Assembly: GCF_021646545.1 (NCBI RefSeq)
Contig: NZ_JAKIRP010000003.1
Span: forward strand, 62,001 to 126,000
Direction: 5' to 3'
Length of the DNA: 64,000 nucleotides
From: Chitinophaga filiformis
Lineage (GTDB): Bacteria; Bacteroidota; Bacteroidia; Chitinophagales; Chitinophagaceae
Shown: positions 44,397-54,442 of the stretch, piece by piece
How positions within the stretch are numbered: the stretch's first letter is position 1
How the letters are laid out: each line of letters begins with the position of its first letter
Program-made: the position numbers and the translations under genes
Notes under the pieces: model-generated
Told to the model about the DNA's origin: nothing
Seen by the model: only the letters and a program-made list of their open reading frames with translations
Databases searched by the model: none

Positions 44397-44415
44397 GGCT
44401 TACGATTGAAAAACA

Positions 44416-46962
44416 TTAAAAATCAAATCTAACCCTGCCCCTGATACCCCAATTGGCAATCAATGGATTATCCAGGTAAGTAAACCTCTTCACGAGATCT
44501 AACCTGAGCAGTTTAAATATATTGGCGATACCCACGCTTCCTTCCACATATGGCGTACTGCCAAGTGTATAGGTGATGGGTACTCCATCCGCATAATTTG
44601 AGAACTGTATCTTTGACGGATCCAGCCTTGGATCGTTGCCTTTGCTCAATCCTCCGTACAGCACCTTCACTGTTGCTACCTCACGGAGTTTCAATTTTTT
44701 CAGCAAAGGTATCTTATTGAAGATAAATCCGTTAAAGCTATGGTCAATATTTATACCAGCATAGCGGTCACTCACAAATTCCAGGAAGTTCATCAGGTTA
44801 TAAGACTGTAACTGGTAAGCATATGTCTGGTTCGCTCTGTGGATGGTCAACAACGGATAAGGTATGTGTCCGAAGATGTAACCACCCTCTACTACAACCT
44901 CACTATACCCAAGCTGTGAAAGGTATACCATCTTATAAATATTCAGGGTGATGTTCTGGTAATTGTATCCGCTACCGAACAGCCCCTTCACTCCCGCGAT
45001 TGCTCTGAGTGTGAAGATAGGATATTTGTTGGGGATGGGGATCCTGAAGTTCTTTCCCTGGTAGAATTGCTCGTGAGGCGCCCAACGCAGTTCCAGCGAT
45101 AATTCAGAAGTAGTGATCTTCTTTACGCTGTCGGCCTGGCTCGTGCCTTTATAGTAAGACAGGGTGCCGGCGGGTGTCTGCTGCCAGTGTTTGAAGCCTA
45201 CCTGGAAAGAGGAGTGATTATACAGCTCATGCAGGTAATACAACCTGTAGATGTCATTGTAGAGCCATTTATCGTTGTTACCACGCTTGAAGGACAGCAG
45301 GAAGTTATCCTCCTGTACAAACTGCAGCTCCTGGCCCGGGATCTTCGTATCATGCTGGTAGCTGGCCTTAATGGCACGTACCGGCCAATCGTAAATTGAC
45401 TTATGGTTGAAGGCATAAGAGCCTCCGAAGTAATATTTCCATTTCTCGTCCTTGAAGCCGTAAGCGCCGTATCCTTCGAGGTAGATGCTCTTATTGAACT
45501 TGGGCGTGGTCCTTCCTCCCAACCTCAGGCGGAAACCTTCCACCGGGTTGAAATTATAGAAGGTGTTTACCGGACCTATTTCAAACTTAGGCCCTACGCT
45601 TTTCCACCCGGCCAGCAACAGGGTAGCGATATCCATGGTGCGTCTGAAAGATCTCATACGCTGCAGGCTGTCAATATTGGCGTATACCTTCGACTCTGCG
45701 GCGGTCAGGGTATCATGCCTGTTCTGTTCCCAGAAGCTTTCCGGCTTCACCACTTCCTGTTCGTTCTCAACGAAAGAGCTTCCTTCATAGAACTTGTCCG
45801 GCATTGGCTTGTTGATCACCATGTTCTTCAGGGACACGGTACGCTCTCCGTAAAGACCGCTCTTACCCTTGAAGAGACCGAAGTCGGCCATCAGGGTGTT
45901 CTTGTTCATGAAATAACGGCCATCCGGTGTCTTTTCGAAGTCCATATAGAGGTGGAAATCACGGATAAAGTTCAGGTTGATCTCCTTATTGGCCGTCATA
46001 TCCGCCTTCTGTATAGCGTATTTCCCATCCAGCGTGATGTACATTTTACCTTCCAGTAAACGGTCAGCTTTGTTCCTGGGATAGAATTCCAGAACAATCA
46101 GTTTTGTGCTGTCTGCTGTTTTGATGGTATCAGCAATGTAGTACTTGTAAAAAGTCGGACCTGCATCTGCAATGGGACTCAGGAACTGGTTCGTAAACAA
46201 CATCATATTGTTGTCGTAGATATCCACGTCCTGGTAGATGTGGTTCAGATAAGCGCTCAGACCGCGGTTATCTATATAGTTCTCAAAGCTGACCTTCTTA
46301 TCAGCTGTGATAATTGTTTTCTTTTTTTCGGGATCCCGGCGGTAGTATACATCGGCCAGTTTCTCTTCCAGGTACATCGGCAGCAGAGAACGTCCTGCCA
46401 TCTTGGTGGTATCCTGGTTGTCGAACACGAATTTATACTTCCGGGTGAACCGGTTGTTGCTGATCTTTTCAGAGACATTACTCAACGCAAACTCCAGTTT
46501 CTCGTACTGGTTATAGTTGGCATAGTCATAGTGCTCCATTCTGTTCTTTGACTTATTGTCAATGACCAGTCGGATCAACTCTACAGCTGGGTTATCCTTG
46601 TTACGGTATCTTTCCTTCTTACGCTTGATGACTACCTCTCCCAGGGTTTTTGCGCCACTTTCCAGGCTCACATTCCTGACCTGTTCGTTACCTCTCTGTA
46701 TGCGTATTGTAACAGCTTTATATCCCAGCAGGGAAAAGCGTACACTATCTTTTGGGCTATCAAACTGTAATTCGTACCGCCCTGCAGCATCTGTAGAGAT
46801 GCCGAAAGACGTACCAGGCACAAACACACTCACAAAGGGCAGAGGAGCACCTGATTTGTCTGTGACCACACCCTTCACTTTCGTTGTTTGTGCAAATACT
46901 GAACTAAAGCCGAGCGTAAGCAATAACAAAAGACCTAAACTAATATTTTTACTACCATTCAT
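44416..46962 (-). CDS. DUF5686-type outer-membrane protein with carboxypeptidase-like N-terminal domain
   Basis: 848 residues from MNGSKN at 46962, one base after the GtrA stop (another in-frame ATG at 46974 would overlap GtrA). Signal peptide ending SVFAQTT; a CarboxypepD_reg-like domain (about 25-110: VKGVVTDKSGAPLPFVSVFVPG) as in TonB-linked proteins; then the DUF5686 region. The second half is rich in amphipathic beta strands and the chain ends in VRFDF, a C-terminal Phe as in outer-membrane barrels. No plug domain is seen. Position between lipid-synthesis genes suggests a part in moving or placing sphingolipid at the outer membrane, an inference from context only. Confidence 0.82.
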   Translation of the reverse strand: MNGSKNISLGLLLLLTLGFSSVFAQTTKVKGVVTDKSGAPLPFVSVFVPGTSFGISTDAAGRYELQFDSPKDSVRFSLLGYKAVTIRIQRGNEQVRNVSLESGAKTLGEVVIKRKKERYRNKDNPAVELIRLVIDNKSKNRMEHYDYANYNQYEKLEFALSNVSEKISNNRFTRKYKFVFDNQDTTKMAGRSLLPMYLEEKLADVYYRRDPEKKKTIITADKKVSFENYIDNRGLSAYLNHIYQDVDIYDNNMMLFTNQFLSPIADAGPTFYKYYIADTIKTADSTKLIVLEFYPRNKADRLLEGKMYITLDGKYAIQKADMTANKEINLNFIRDFHLYMDFEKTPDGRYFMNKNTLMADFGLFKGKSGLYGERTVSLKNMVINKPMPDKFYEGSSFVENEQEVVKPESFWEQNRHDTLTAAESKVYANIDSLQRMRSFRRTMDIATLLLAGWKSVGPKFEIGPVNTFYNFNPVEGFRLRLGGRTTPKFNKSIYLEGYGAYGFKDEKWKYYFGGSYAFNHKSIYDWPVRAIKASYQHDTKIPGQELQFVQEDNFLLSFKRGNNDKWLYNDIYRLYYLHELYNHSSFQVGFKHWQQTPAGTLSYYKGTSQADSVKKITTSELSLELRWAPHEQFYQGKNFRIPIPNKYPIFTLRAIAGVKGLFGSGYNYQNITLNIYKMVYLSQLGYSEVVVEGGYIFGHIPYPLLTIHRANQTYAYQLQSYNLMNFLEFVSDRYAGINIDHSFNGFIFNKIPLLKKLKLREVATVKVLYGGLSKGNDPRLDPSKIQFSNYADGVPITYTLGSTPYVEGSVGIANIFKLLRLDLVKRFTYLDNPLIANWGIRGRVRFDF

Positions 46963-46963
46963 T

Positions 46964-47359
46964 CTATCTAACATCTTTAAAAACGAACCGCTTCTGCATT
47001 ATATAACTATACGTAAAACCAATCAACAATGATACTGTCATTTTAACCATGGCTACTCTATCAATAAGACTGTACCATCCTGTAAAATGTAGTATAAGCC
47101 ACACTCCTGCTGCATTCAGCAGCATATTCCCCACCCAGGTGATACCATAGCGCAGTGCCTGTCCTCCTATCGCGCCTTTCTCCTTATTAAAGACCCACTG
47201 CCGGTTAATCATAAAGTTGGCCGCCCCACCTGTAAAGGTACCGGCCATATTAGCACCGACATACCAGGCTCCCGCCTGGGTTGACAGCAGGATCACCACA
47301 AGGAAATCCAGACCTGTTGCTATCAGTGATGAGGCCTGAGCCTTCAAAAATTTTATCAT
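46964..47359 (-). CDS. GtrA-family membrane protein, possible lipid flippase
   Basis: 131 residues, four membrane helices, with the GtrA pattern: KFLKAQASSLIATGLDFLVVILL at the start, NFMINRQWVFNKE in the loop after helix 2 and YIMQKRFVFKDVR at the end. GtrA proteins are thought to flip polyprenyl-linked sugars or other lipid-linked groups. Here the gene overlaps the PgpA-like gene by 4 bp (ATGA) and is followed by the DUF5686 gene after 1 bp. In this operon it is a candidate to flip a lipid intermediate (PI, ceramide or IPC) across the inner membrane. No glycosyltransferase is next to it. Confidence 0.88.
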   Translation of the reverse strand: MIKFLKAQASSLIATGLDFLVVILLSTQAGAWYVGANMAGTFTGGAANFMINRQWVFNKEKGAIGGQALRYGITWVGNMLLNAAGVWLILHFTGWYSLIDRVAMVKMTVSLLIGFTYSYIMQKRFVFKDVR

Positions 47360-47820
47360 CTTCCAAAAACGTTACTGTGATAAACAATCTGCAGTAACAA
47401 GTTGGTGTATACTCCTGCTACCACGTCATCCATCATTACTCCAAATCCTCCCGGCAACTGCTCGGTACGGCGGATCAGTAATGGCTTGCGGATATCAAAG
47501 AATCTGAACAATACAAGTCCGGCCAGCACATAACCCGGGGTTACCGGGAGGAACAACAGGCTGAAGCACATACCTGACACTTCATCTATCACCACTTTCT
47601 TATCATCCTTTCCCCAATGCGGTTCAACTTCCGTACCGGACCAAACGCCTAACAATGTAACTCCGATGGTAAAGGCCAGCGGCCACATCGCAGAGAGATT
47701 ACTACCAGCCTGCGCAAGGTACCAGCAGAGAGCTGTCACGGCGGCAGCAACCGTGCCTCCGCCCTTACCGATGTAGCCTATGCCCAGGCTGGTAGCGATT
47801 ATTTTATGAATTCGGATCAT
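47356..47820 (-). CDS. PgpA-like phosphatase, candidate phosphatidylinositol-phosphate phosphatase
   Basis: 154 residues of the phosphatidylglycerophosphatase A family: IGKGGGTVAAAVTALCWYL at the N-terminus, KVVIDEVSGM (acidic metal site), the RFFDIRKPLLIRRTEQLPGGFG stretch and MMDDVVAGVYTN at the end. The classical role is dephosphorylation of PGP to phosphatidylglycerol. Located between the inositol-3-phosphate synthase and CDP-alcohol transferase genes, it more likely removes the 3-phosphate from phosphatidylinositol phosphate to give PI. It overlaps both neighbours by 4 bp (ATGA), so translation is coupled. Confidence 0.88.
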   Translation of the reverse strand: MIRIHKIIATSLGIGYIGKGGGTVAAAVTALCWYLAQAGSNLSAMWPLAFTIGVTLLGVWSGTEVEPHWGKDDKKVVIDEVSGMCFSLLFLPVTPGYVLAGLVLFRFFDIRKPLLIRRTEQLPGGFGVMMDDVVAGVYTNLLLQIVYHSNVFGR

Positions 47821-49142
47821 CCTTCGTTTAAAATTCCTTCGTAATAATCCAGACCCAGGTGCGTGATCAGATCTTCGCCCATCAGGTAACGCAAGGTGTT
47901 CTGCAACTTGATCAGCTGTTTGAAGATGTCATGCTCAGGGCGCAGGCCTGGTGCTGTTTGTGGCGATTTCAGATAGAAGGACAGCCATTCCTGGATACCG
48001 CTCATACCGGCGCGTTTCGCAAAGTCGATGAACAGAGCGAGGTCAAGTACGATTGGCGCAGCCAGGATAGAGTCGCGGCAAAGGAAATTCACCTTGATCT
48101 GCATTTTGTAGCCCATCCAGCCAAATATGTCGATGTTATCCCAACTTTCCTTATTGTCCTTACGCGGAGGATAATAGTTGATCCTGATCTTATGGTACAT
48201 GTCACCATAAAGTTCAGAATTTTCGTCCGGCATTAAGATATCTTCCAGTACACCAAGTTTGGATACTTCTTTTGTTTTAAAGTTATCAGGATCGTCCAGT
48301 ACCCATCCATCGCGGTTACCCAGGATATTGGTGGAGAACCAGCCCTCCATACCCAGCGCACGTGCCTGCAAACCTGGGGCCAGAATAGTCTTCATCAATG
48401 TCTGACCGGTTTTGAAGTCTTTACCGGCGATCGGGGTTTTAGTCTTTTTGGACAATTCTACGAGAGCGGGGATGTCACAGGTCAGGTTAGGCGCACCGTT
48501 CGCAAAAGGAACGCCCAGCGTCAGTGCCGCATATGCATAGATCATGCTCGGAGCAATACGCGGATCATTATCTTTCAGCCCCTGTTCAAATGCAGCCAGT
48601 GACTGGTGAACATCTGCAGCTTCGTGATATATTTCGGTAGAACCGCACCATACCATTACAACACGGTCACAACCTTTCTCTTTCTGGAAATTTTTAATAT
48701 CCTCGATTACGGCCTGTGCCAGGTCATAACGGGTCTTGTAGTCCTTTACGTGTGTACCGTCCAGATTTTTAACAAAGTTTTTATCGAAAGCTGCCTTCAT
48801 TGGAACGATAGATTCCAGTTCTGGTCTGATAGCTTCCAGCATAAACCTGTCAAGTACTTCCGCTTTGACTGCGGCGGTATACACATTATCTTCATACACA
48901 TCCCAACCACCAAATACCAGGTCATTCAGATTTGCTAAGGGAACGAAGTCCTTAATCAGCGGATTCCTGTTTTCAGTTCTTTTTCCCAGTCGGATATGGC
49001 CCATCTGTGCGACAGAGCCAATAGGCTTTGACAGCCCTTTCTTAATTGATTCTACTCCGGCAATGAATGTCGTAGCTACCGCGCCAAGGCCCGGCATCAG
49101 GACACCCAATTTCCCTTTTGCTTCTTTAATTTGATGTTTCAT
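47817..49142 (-). CDS. Inositol-3-phosphate synthase (myo-inositol-1-phosphate synthase type)
   Basis: 441 residues of the MIPS family. The NAD-binding start is GVLMPGLGAVATTFIAGVE; VVMVWCGSTEIY and the AGKDFKTGQTLMKTILAPG catalytic segment with conserved Lys residues follow, and then NILGNRDGWVLDDPDNFKTKE. The enzyme turns glucose-6-phosphate into inositol-3-phosphate (also called L-myo-inositol-1-phosphate) in an NAD-dependent cycle in the cytoplasm. Length and motifs fit the bacterial branch. It is the fourth gene of the operon, 32 bp after the candidate ceramide reductase, and supplies the inositol head group for the enzymes that follow. Confidence 0.94.
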   Translation of the reverse strand: MKHQIKEAKGKLGVLMPGLGAVATTFIAGVESIKKGLSKPIGSVAQMGHIRLGKRTENRNPLIKDFVPLANLNDLVFGGWDVYEDNVYTAAVKAEVLDRFMLEAIRPELESIVPMKAAFDKNFVKNLDGTHVKDYKTRYDLAQAVIEDIKNFQKEKGCDRVVMVWCGSTEIYHEAADVHQSLAAFEQGLKDNDPRIAPSMIYAYAALTLGVPFANGAPNLTCDIPALVELSKKTKTPIAGKDFKTGQTLMKTILAPGLQARALGMEGWFSTNILGNRDGWVLDDPDNFKTKEVSKLGVLEDILMPDENSELYGDMYHKIRINYYPPRKDNKESWDNIDIFGWMGYKMQIKVNFLCRDSILAAPIVLDLALFIDFAKRAGMSGIQEWLSFYLKSPQTAPGLRPEHDIFKQLIKLQNTLRYLMGEDLITHLGLDYYEGILNEG

Positions 49143-49174
49143 AAAAATGTGAGACTTTTATTTAACTGTTTTAA

Positions 49175-50158
49175 TCAAAACCATTTGTTGGTGGTGTACC
49201 AGTCTAACGTTTCCCGCATACCTTTTTCAAGGTTGTATACAGGGCGGTAGCCCAGGTCCTGCCGTATCTTCTCAATGTTACAATCCCAGTTCTCAGCCGT
49301 CAATTCATTCAGTTTGTCTCTATTAAGCAAGGGAGCCCCACGACTCACCATTTCCATAATAGTGGCAACAGTTCTGATAACAGGCAGAGGTAGGTGAACA
49401 CGAAAAGTGTGCAGCTTCAGATATTGCTTTATAACATCGGCCAGTGCATAACGGTCGTACCTGTTACCATCTGAAATGTTATACACAGTTCCTGAAACAG
49501 GAGCTGTCAGTGCCAGCAATGCTGCTTGTGCGAGATCCTTGACGTAGACAAAACTCAACCACTGGGCGCCTTTGCCCATATAAGGTTCCAAACCCCGTCT
49601 GTATGTCTTGAACAATACGAAAAGGTCCCGTTCTCTTGGCCCATACACTGCGGTGGGCCTTAATATTACCCAGGGGACATCTGATATAACTCCCAGGTAT
49701 TCTTCAGCCAGTAGTTTACTTTTTCCGTAACTGGTTACCGGCTGGGGCTTCTCCACATCCGGTACAGGCCAGCTGGCATTATATGCGATGGGGCCTACGG
49801 CCGCCAGACTACTAATAAATACAAACTTCTTGATCGGTACCCTCGATTCTCCGGCTGCTACTGCCAGGTTGAGGGTATACCCTGCATTGACCCTGTTATA
49901 TTCGTCCAAAGACTTTGCCTTTGTTATGCCTGCTCCATGAATGATGTAATCAAATCCATACTTCACAATCAGATCTTTCAGATCATCCTTGCTGCTGAAA
50001 TCAGGATAAACAAAATTTACCGGCAAATGTTTCAGGTGGGAGACATTACTTGATGCACGTACGGCGGCGTAAACCTCCATTCCTGCATCCAGCGCTGTCT
50101 CCACCAGATGATATCCTACAAAACCGCTGGCGCCTGTTATCAGTATCCGGGGTTTCAT
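49175..50158 (-). CDS. NAD-dependent epimerase-family protein, candidate ceramide reductase (CerR)
   Basis: A 327-residue extended SDR: ITGASGFVGYHLVE (Gly9-Gly12-Gly15), the VFISSLAAVGP segment, the active-site pair Y144-GKS-K148, and YNISDGNRY. In Caulobacter an epimerase-family enzyme (CerR) reduces the 3-keto group after acylation in the bacterial ceramide route, and homologues are linked to serine palmitoyltransferase in Bacteroidota. Here the gene overlaps the GNAT gene by 4 bp and is third after serine palmitoyltransferase, so this is the likely role. It could be a sugar-nucleotide epimerase, but no such pathway is near. Confidence 0.8.
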   Translation of the reverse strand: MKPRILITGASGFVGYHLVETALDAGMEVYAAVRASSNVSHLKHLPVNFVYPDFSSKDDLKDLIVKYGFDYIIHGAGITKAKSLDEYNRVNAGYTLNLAVAAGESRVPIKKFVFISSLAAVGPIAYNASWPVPDVEKPQPVTSYGKSKLLAEEYLGVISDVPWVILRPTAVYGPRERDLFVLFKTYRRGLEPYMGKGAQWLSFVYVKDLAQAALLALTAPVSGTVYNISDGNRYDRYALADVIKQYLKLHTFRVHLPLPVIRTVATIMEMVSRGAPLLNRDKLNELTAENWDCNIEKIRQDLGYRPVYNLEKGMRETLDWYTTNKWF

Positions 50159-51339
50159 ATCTCTTTTTCGTATATCCTGTAGGTCCTGTACGGATCTGCG
50201 TTTATACCCCGCATAGCGGCATTCATCATTTCATTAGTTTCCAGGATCCAGGATCCTTCGCCGTAAGCAACGCCTTTTGCCCTGCCCACTTTCATTAACT
50301 CCCCGTAAAAACAGGCATCAATTCCCAGTTTACGGTGAGATTCCAGTACACCCAATGCCAACACTCTCACGCCATTTATTTTCTTTTTGCCCAGTAACAG
50401 TTTCAGAATACCGGTCGGAAATAAGCGACCTCTTTTTATCTTTCTCAGGATCTGGTTAAGATCCGGAATGGCCAGGGCAAACCCTATCATTTTCCCATTC
50501 TCTTCTGCTACAATACCAAAATCAGGATCCAGGATCATTTTGAGATCTTTCGCCAGGTACTCGAATTCCTTCTCTGTCATCGGCACAAAACCAAGGTTCT
50601 TGTCCCAGGCACTGTTATAGATCGCATGGATGTTCTTTACTTCCTCATCAAACTTTTTCAGGTTCACCTTACGGAAGGTGATATTACGCCTGGTGAGTCT
50701 TTCCTTCAGCACCTCCATCACACGGTATGGTCTGTCCTCCATGTACTCAGGAATGATCTTCCAGGCATACATGGTGATCTTGGTTCCCAGCCCTGCTTCC
50801 TCAATGAGTTTGATGTAGTAGGGATAGTTGTAAGTCATCATCACTACCGGCGGACCATCAAACCCTTCTATCAGTAACCCGCAGGTTTCGTTGGTAGAAA
50901 AGTTAACCGGGCCGACCAGCGTGCTCAGCTTACGGTCTTTCAGCCATTTAGTGGCTGCATTGAACAAGGCCTGGCTTACTTCGCTGTCGTTGATACAATC
51001 GAAAAAACCAAAGAAACCATCGTTCGTTTTATTGAAAATATTGTGGTTCTTATTATCGATAGCAGCTATTCTTCCCACTAGTTCTGATCCACGGAATGCA
51101 AGGAATCCCTGCAGCTGTGAATGTTCATGGAAAGGATGTTTTCCCGGAGTCAGAAGGTCACGTTGAGCAATAAACAACTCAGGTACATAATTTTCATCGT
51201 CCTTGTACAGATCGTGCGGGAAATCGATGAACTGCGCCAACTGTTTCTTGCTGGTAACCGCCTGAATGGTCACCTTTGGCAAACCGTTGGTTTGTCGCGG
51301 AGCATGTACCGTTTGCTGAGATGTCTGCAATGTTTCCAT
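50155..51339 (-). CDS. GNAT-fold acyltransferase, candidate bacterial ceramide synthase (bCerS)
   Basis: 394 residues. The C-terminal ~200 residues look like a GNAT fold (DFGIVAEENGKMIGFALAIPD; KINGVRVLALGVLESHRKLGIDACF with the acyl-CoA-binding type turn), and the N-terminal ~190 residues like a second, degenerate GNAT unit (LQGFLAFRGSELVGRIAAID). Its start codon directly follows the serine palmitoyltransferase stop. The ceramide synthase described in Caulobacter (bCerS) is also an acyltransferase of this class near spt, acting on 3-ketosphinganine. By position and family this is its probable counterpart; acyl donor and chain length are unknown. Confidence 0.78.
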   Translation of the reverse strand: METLQTSQQTVHAPRQTNGLPKVTIQAVTSKKQLAQFIDFPHDLYKDDENYVPELFIAQRDLLTPGKHPFHEHSQLQGFLAFRGSELVGRIAAIDNKNHNIFNKTNDGFFGFFDCINDSEVSQALFNAATKWLKDRKLSTLVGPVNFSTNETCGLLIEGFDGPPVVMMTYNYPYYIKLIEEAGLGTKITMYAWKIIPEYMEDRPYRVMEVLKERLTRRNITFRKVNLKKFDEEVKNIHAIYNSAWDKNLGFVPMTEKEFEYLAKDLKMILDPDFGIVAEENGKMIGFALAIPDLNQILRKIKRGRLFPTGILKLLLGKKKINGVRVLALGVLESHRKLGIDACFYGELMKVGRAKGVAYGEGSWILETNEMMNAAMRGINADPYRTYRIYEKEI

Positions 51340-52625
<1,286 letters not shown>

Positions 52626-52627
52626 TC

Positions 52628-52635
52628 CAAATTTA
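52628..52635 (-). promoter_or_regulatory. Candidate -7 box of the sphingolipid operon
   Basis: Minus-strand TAAATTTG matches TAnnTTTG. Transcription would start inside the adjacent palindrome, leaving a leader of about 75 nt. A -33 TTTG is not seen at the expected distance. Confidence 0.45.
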
Positions 52636-53240
52636 TATATTGAACACTAAATTTTTGCAGTGAATCGATGACGGTAAGCGATAAAGTCCCCCGCAAACAA
52701 GCAGTGTTTAATAATATTTCAATCAATTACGAACACTGGCATACGACCAGACTTCGTAACGCTAACAGTATGCTAGTTGCGGTTTAAACATGTAGCTACG
52801 GGTTGTAACTAAACAATAGGTGATAAGAATAAAGGCGGTTTAACAGTATATTCAGTTGTGGTCTAAGGTATATCATACGCCGGTTTTTTGTAATTATCAA
52901 ACCAGAATGACGGCACCAAATTAGGAAAAAATTTCAATTAAAACCTAAAAACATTAGGGATTAACGTCAAAATATTACATATATACAACAAAGTGGTAAT
53001 TTCATCATCTGTATTAGCAATGGTTGATAAACATATTCAAACAATTAATAATCAATAATCTCCACATAAAAACAAAGCTGAATTTATTATTTCTCCGGTC
53101 TGCTCGCCCCCTCCTTTTAAACCATGCCCCTTTCCCACAGTCTACCTATGTATACTCATAGAAGTTACTGCAAAGATAACCGGGCCCTATATTCCCCGCA
53201 TTATCAGGTGAACCCGGGAGTATCCCAAAAAAACTAACAC
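52636..53240. other. 605-bp AT-rich divergent intergenic region
   Basis: It separates the sphingolipid operon (minus) from the exported-protein pair (plus). Apart from the -7 box and palindrome at its left edge I find no gene, tRNA, strong hairpin or repeat; short plus-strand frames have no coding character. Confidence 0.5.
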
Positions 53241-54248
53241 ATGAACATCGGAAATTACCTTACCGCATTTATTGTATGTGTCGGCATGACCCTGACAGCA
53301 TCAGCCCAGGAACAGGCCGAACAGGATTCTACCGGTTTGCCGGGCGACAATTTCAGCCTGCAGGGTGCACTTGACCTGTTTAAGCAATCTGCGTCTCCTG
53401 AGCAATTCGAAAAGCTGCTCAATTCTCCCGACAGCAAAGTTAACAACCTGGATCTCAACGAAGACGGCAACACGGACTATATCCGTGTCATCAACAAAAA
53501 GGATAACGATGTACAGGTATTTATCCTGCAGGCACTGGTTTCATCCACAGAAAACCAGGATATAGCCGTTATCGAACTGCAAAAGACCGGCGAGAATAAC
53601 GCTATCGTCCAGATCGTGGGCGATGCGGACATATACGGTGAATCGGTCATCGCTGAACCTGCAGAAGAAGAAAGTAACGCGTTTAACTATACTCCTGCCA
53701 CCCATGGTCCTTCCGTATATTCACCCGAAGGGCTGGTGGTAAACGTATGGTTGTGGCCGTGCGTACGCTTCGTATATGCTCCGGCATATACCGTATGGGT
53801 TTCTCCCTGGACCTGGGTAAGCCGCCCGGTATGGTACCATCCCTGGCGTCCCATGCCCTGGCATGCATACCGACCCGTCCGATATGCTTATGCCCGCAGA
53901 TACGTTGTTGTCCCGGTTTACAGGATCCCTCCTGCCCGGGTCATCTACCGCCCCGTAAGGACCACTTCCGTAACCGTTATTAACCGCAACCGGGTGGTTG
54001 TGAACAATTATCGTACTACCAGGGGAGTAAACCGGTATACGCCGAACAGGACCAACAGTGGCGGCAGACAGTACCAGTCGAACGCTCCCGCAAGGGCCGA
54101 CAGAGGCGGGAATGTGGATAGAGGCGCAAGAGCCGACAGAGGCACCGCAAGAGTGGACAGAGGCACAAGAACCTATAACAACCGTTCCGGCGACAGATCA
54201 GGTAACAGAACAGGAGGCAAACGTAAAAGAGCTGAAAGGGGAAATTAA
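53241..54248 (+). CDS. Exported protein with EF-hand-like loop and Arg-rich tail, paralogue A
   Basis: 335 residues with a signal peptide (ending TASAQEQ). A conserved N-terminal domain (about 30-140) contains DSTGLPGDNFSLQGAL and a D-x-N-x-D-G-N-x-D loop (DLNEDGNTDYIRV) that looks like a calcium-binding EF-hand or dockerin-type loop. A middle part is unusually rich in Trp, Pro and Tyr (VWLWPCVRFVYAPAY, WYHPWRPMPWHAYRP). The tail (from about 245) is rich in Arg, Asn and Gly and probably disordered. Paralogue B at 54443-55834 has the same layout. Family and function are not recognised; a surface or matrix protein is possible. Confidence 0.75.
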   Translation: MNIGNYLTAFIVCVGMTLTASAQEQAEQDSTGLPGDNFSLQGALDLFKQSASPEQFEKLLNSPDSKVNNLDLNEDGNTDYIRVINKKDNDVQVFILQALVSSTENQDIAVIELQKTGENNAIVQIVGDADIYGESVIAEPAEEESNAFNYTPATHGPSVYSPEGLVVNVWLWPCVRFVYAPAYTVWVSPWTWVSRPVWYHPWRPMPWHAYRPVRYAYARRYVVVPVYRIPPARVIYRPVRTTSVTVINRNRVVVNNYRTTRGVNRYTPNRTNSGGRQYQSNAPARADRGGNVDRGARADRGTARVDRGTRTYNNRSGDRSGNRTGGKRKRAERGN

Positions 54249-54285
54249 CCCTCAAGACCAGGCAAAAGAAACTACTAATCATAGT

Positions 54286-54335
54286 AAGGGGCTATATAAT
54301 ATGCTGTGTTACAGCAACATATTATGTAGCCCCTT
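54286..54335 (+). terminator. Long hairpin after paralogue A
   Basis: AAGGGGCTA (54286-54294) pairs with TAGCCCCTT (54327-54335), followed by ATAATATG/CATATTAT and an inner GCTGT/ACAGC, about 22 bp of stem in total. It is 38 bp past the stop. T-tract weak (TTATCTATTTC). Confidence 0.75.
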
Positions 54336-54442
54336 ATCTATTTCAAACCCACGCCCATCCTAAATTACGGCACACATATTGCATTATTAAACTATTCGTA
54401 CATTCAACTTCGTTTATTAGTTATATACTAAACATTTTTGTC

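Noticed and set aside
53055..53240. Possible small RNA or tRNA in the gap before paralogue A
   Set aside because: No cloverleaf, T-loop motif or stable stem was found; only scattered short symmetric words.
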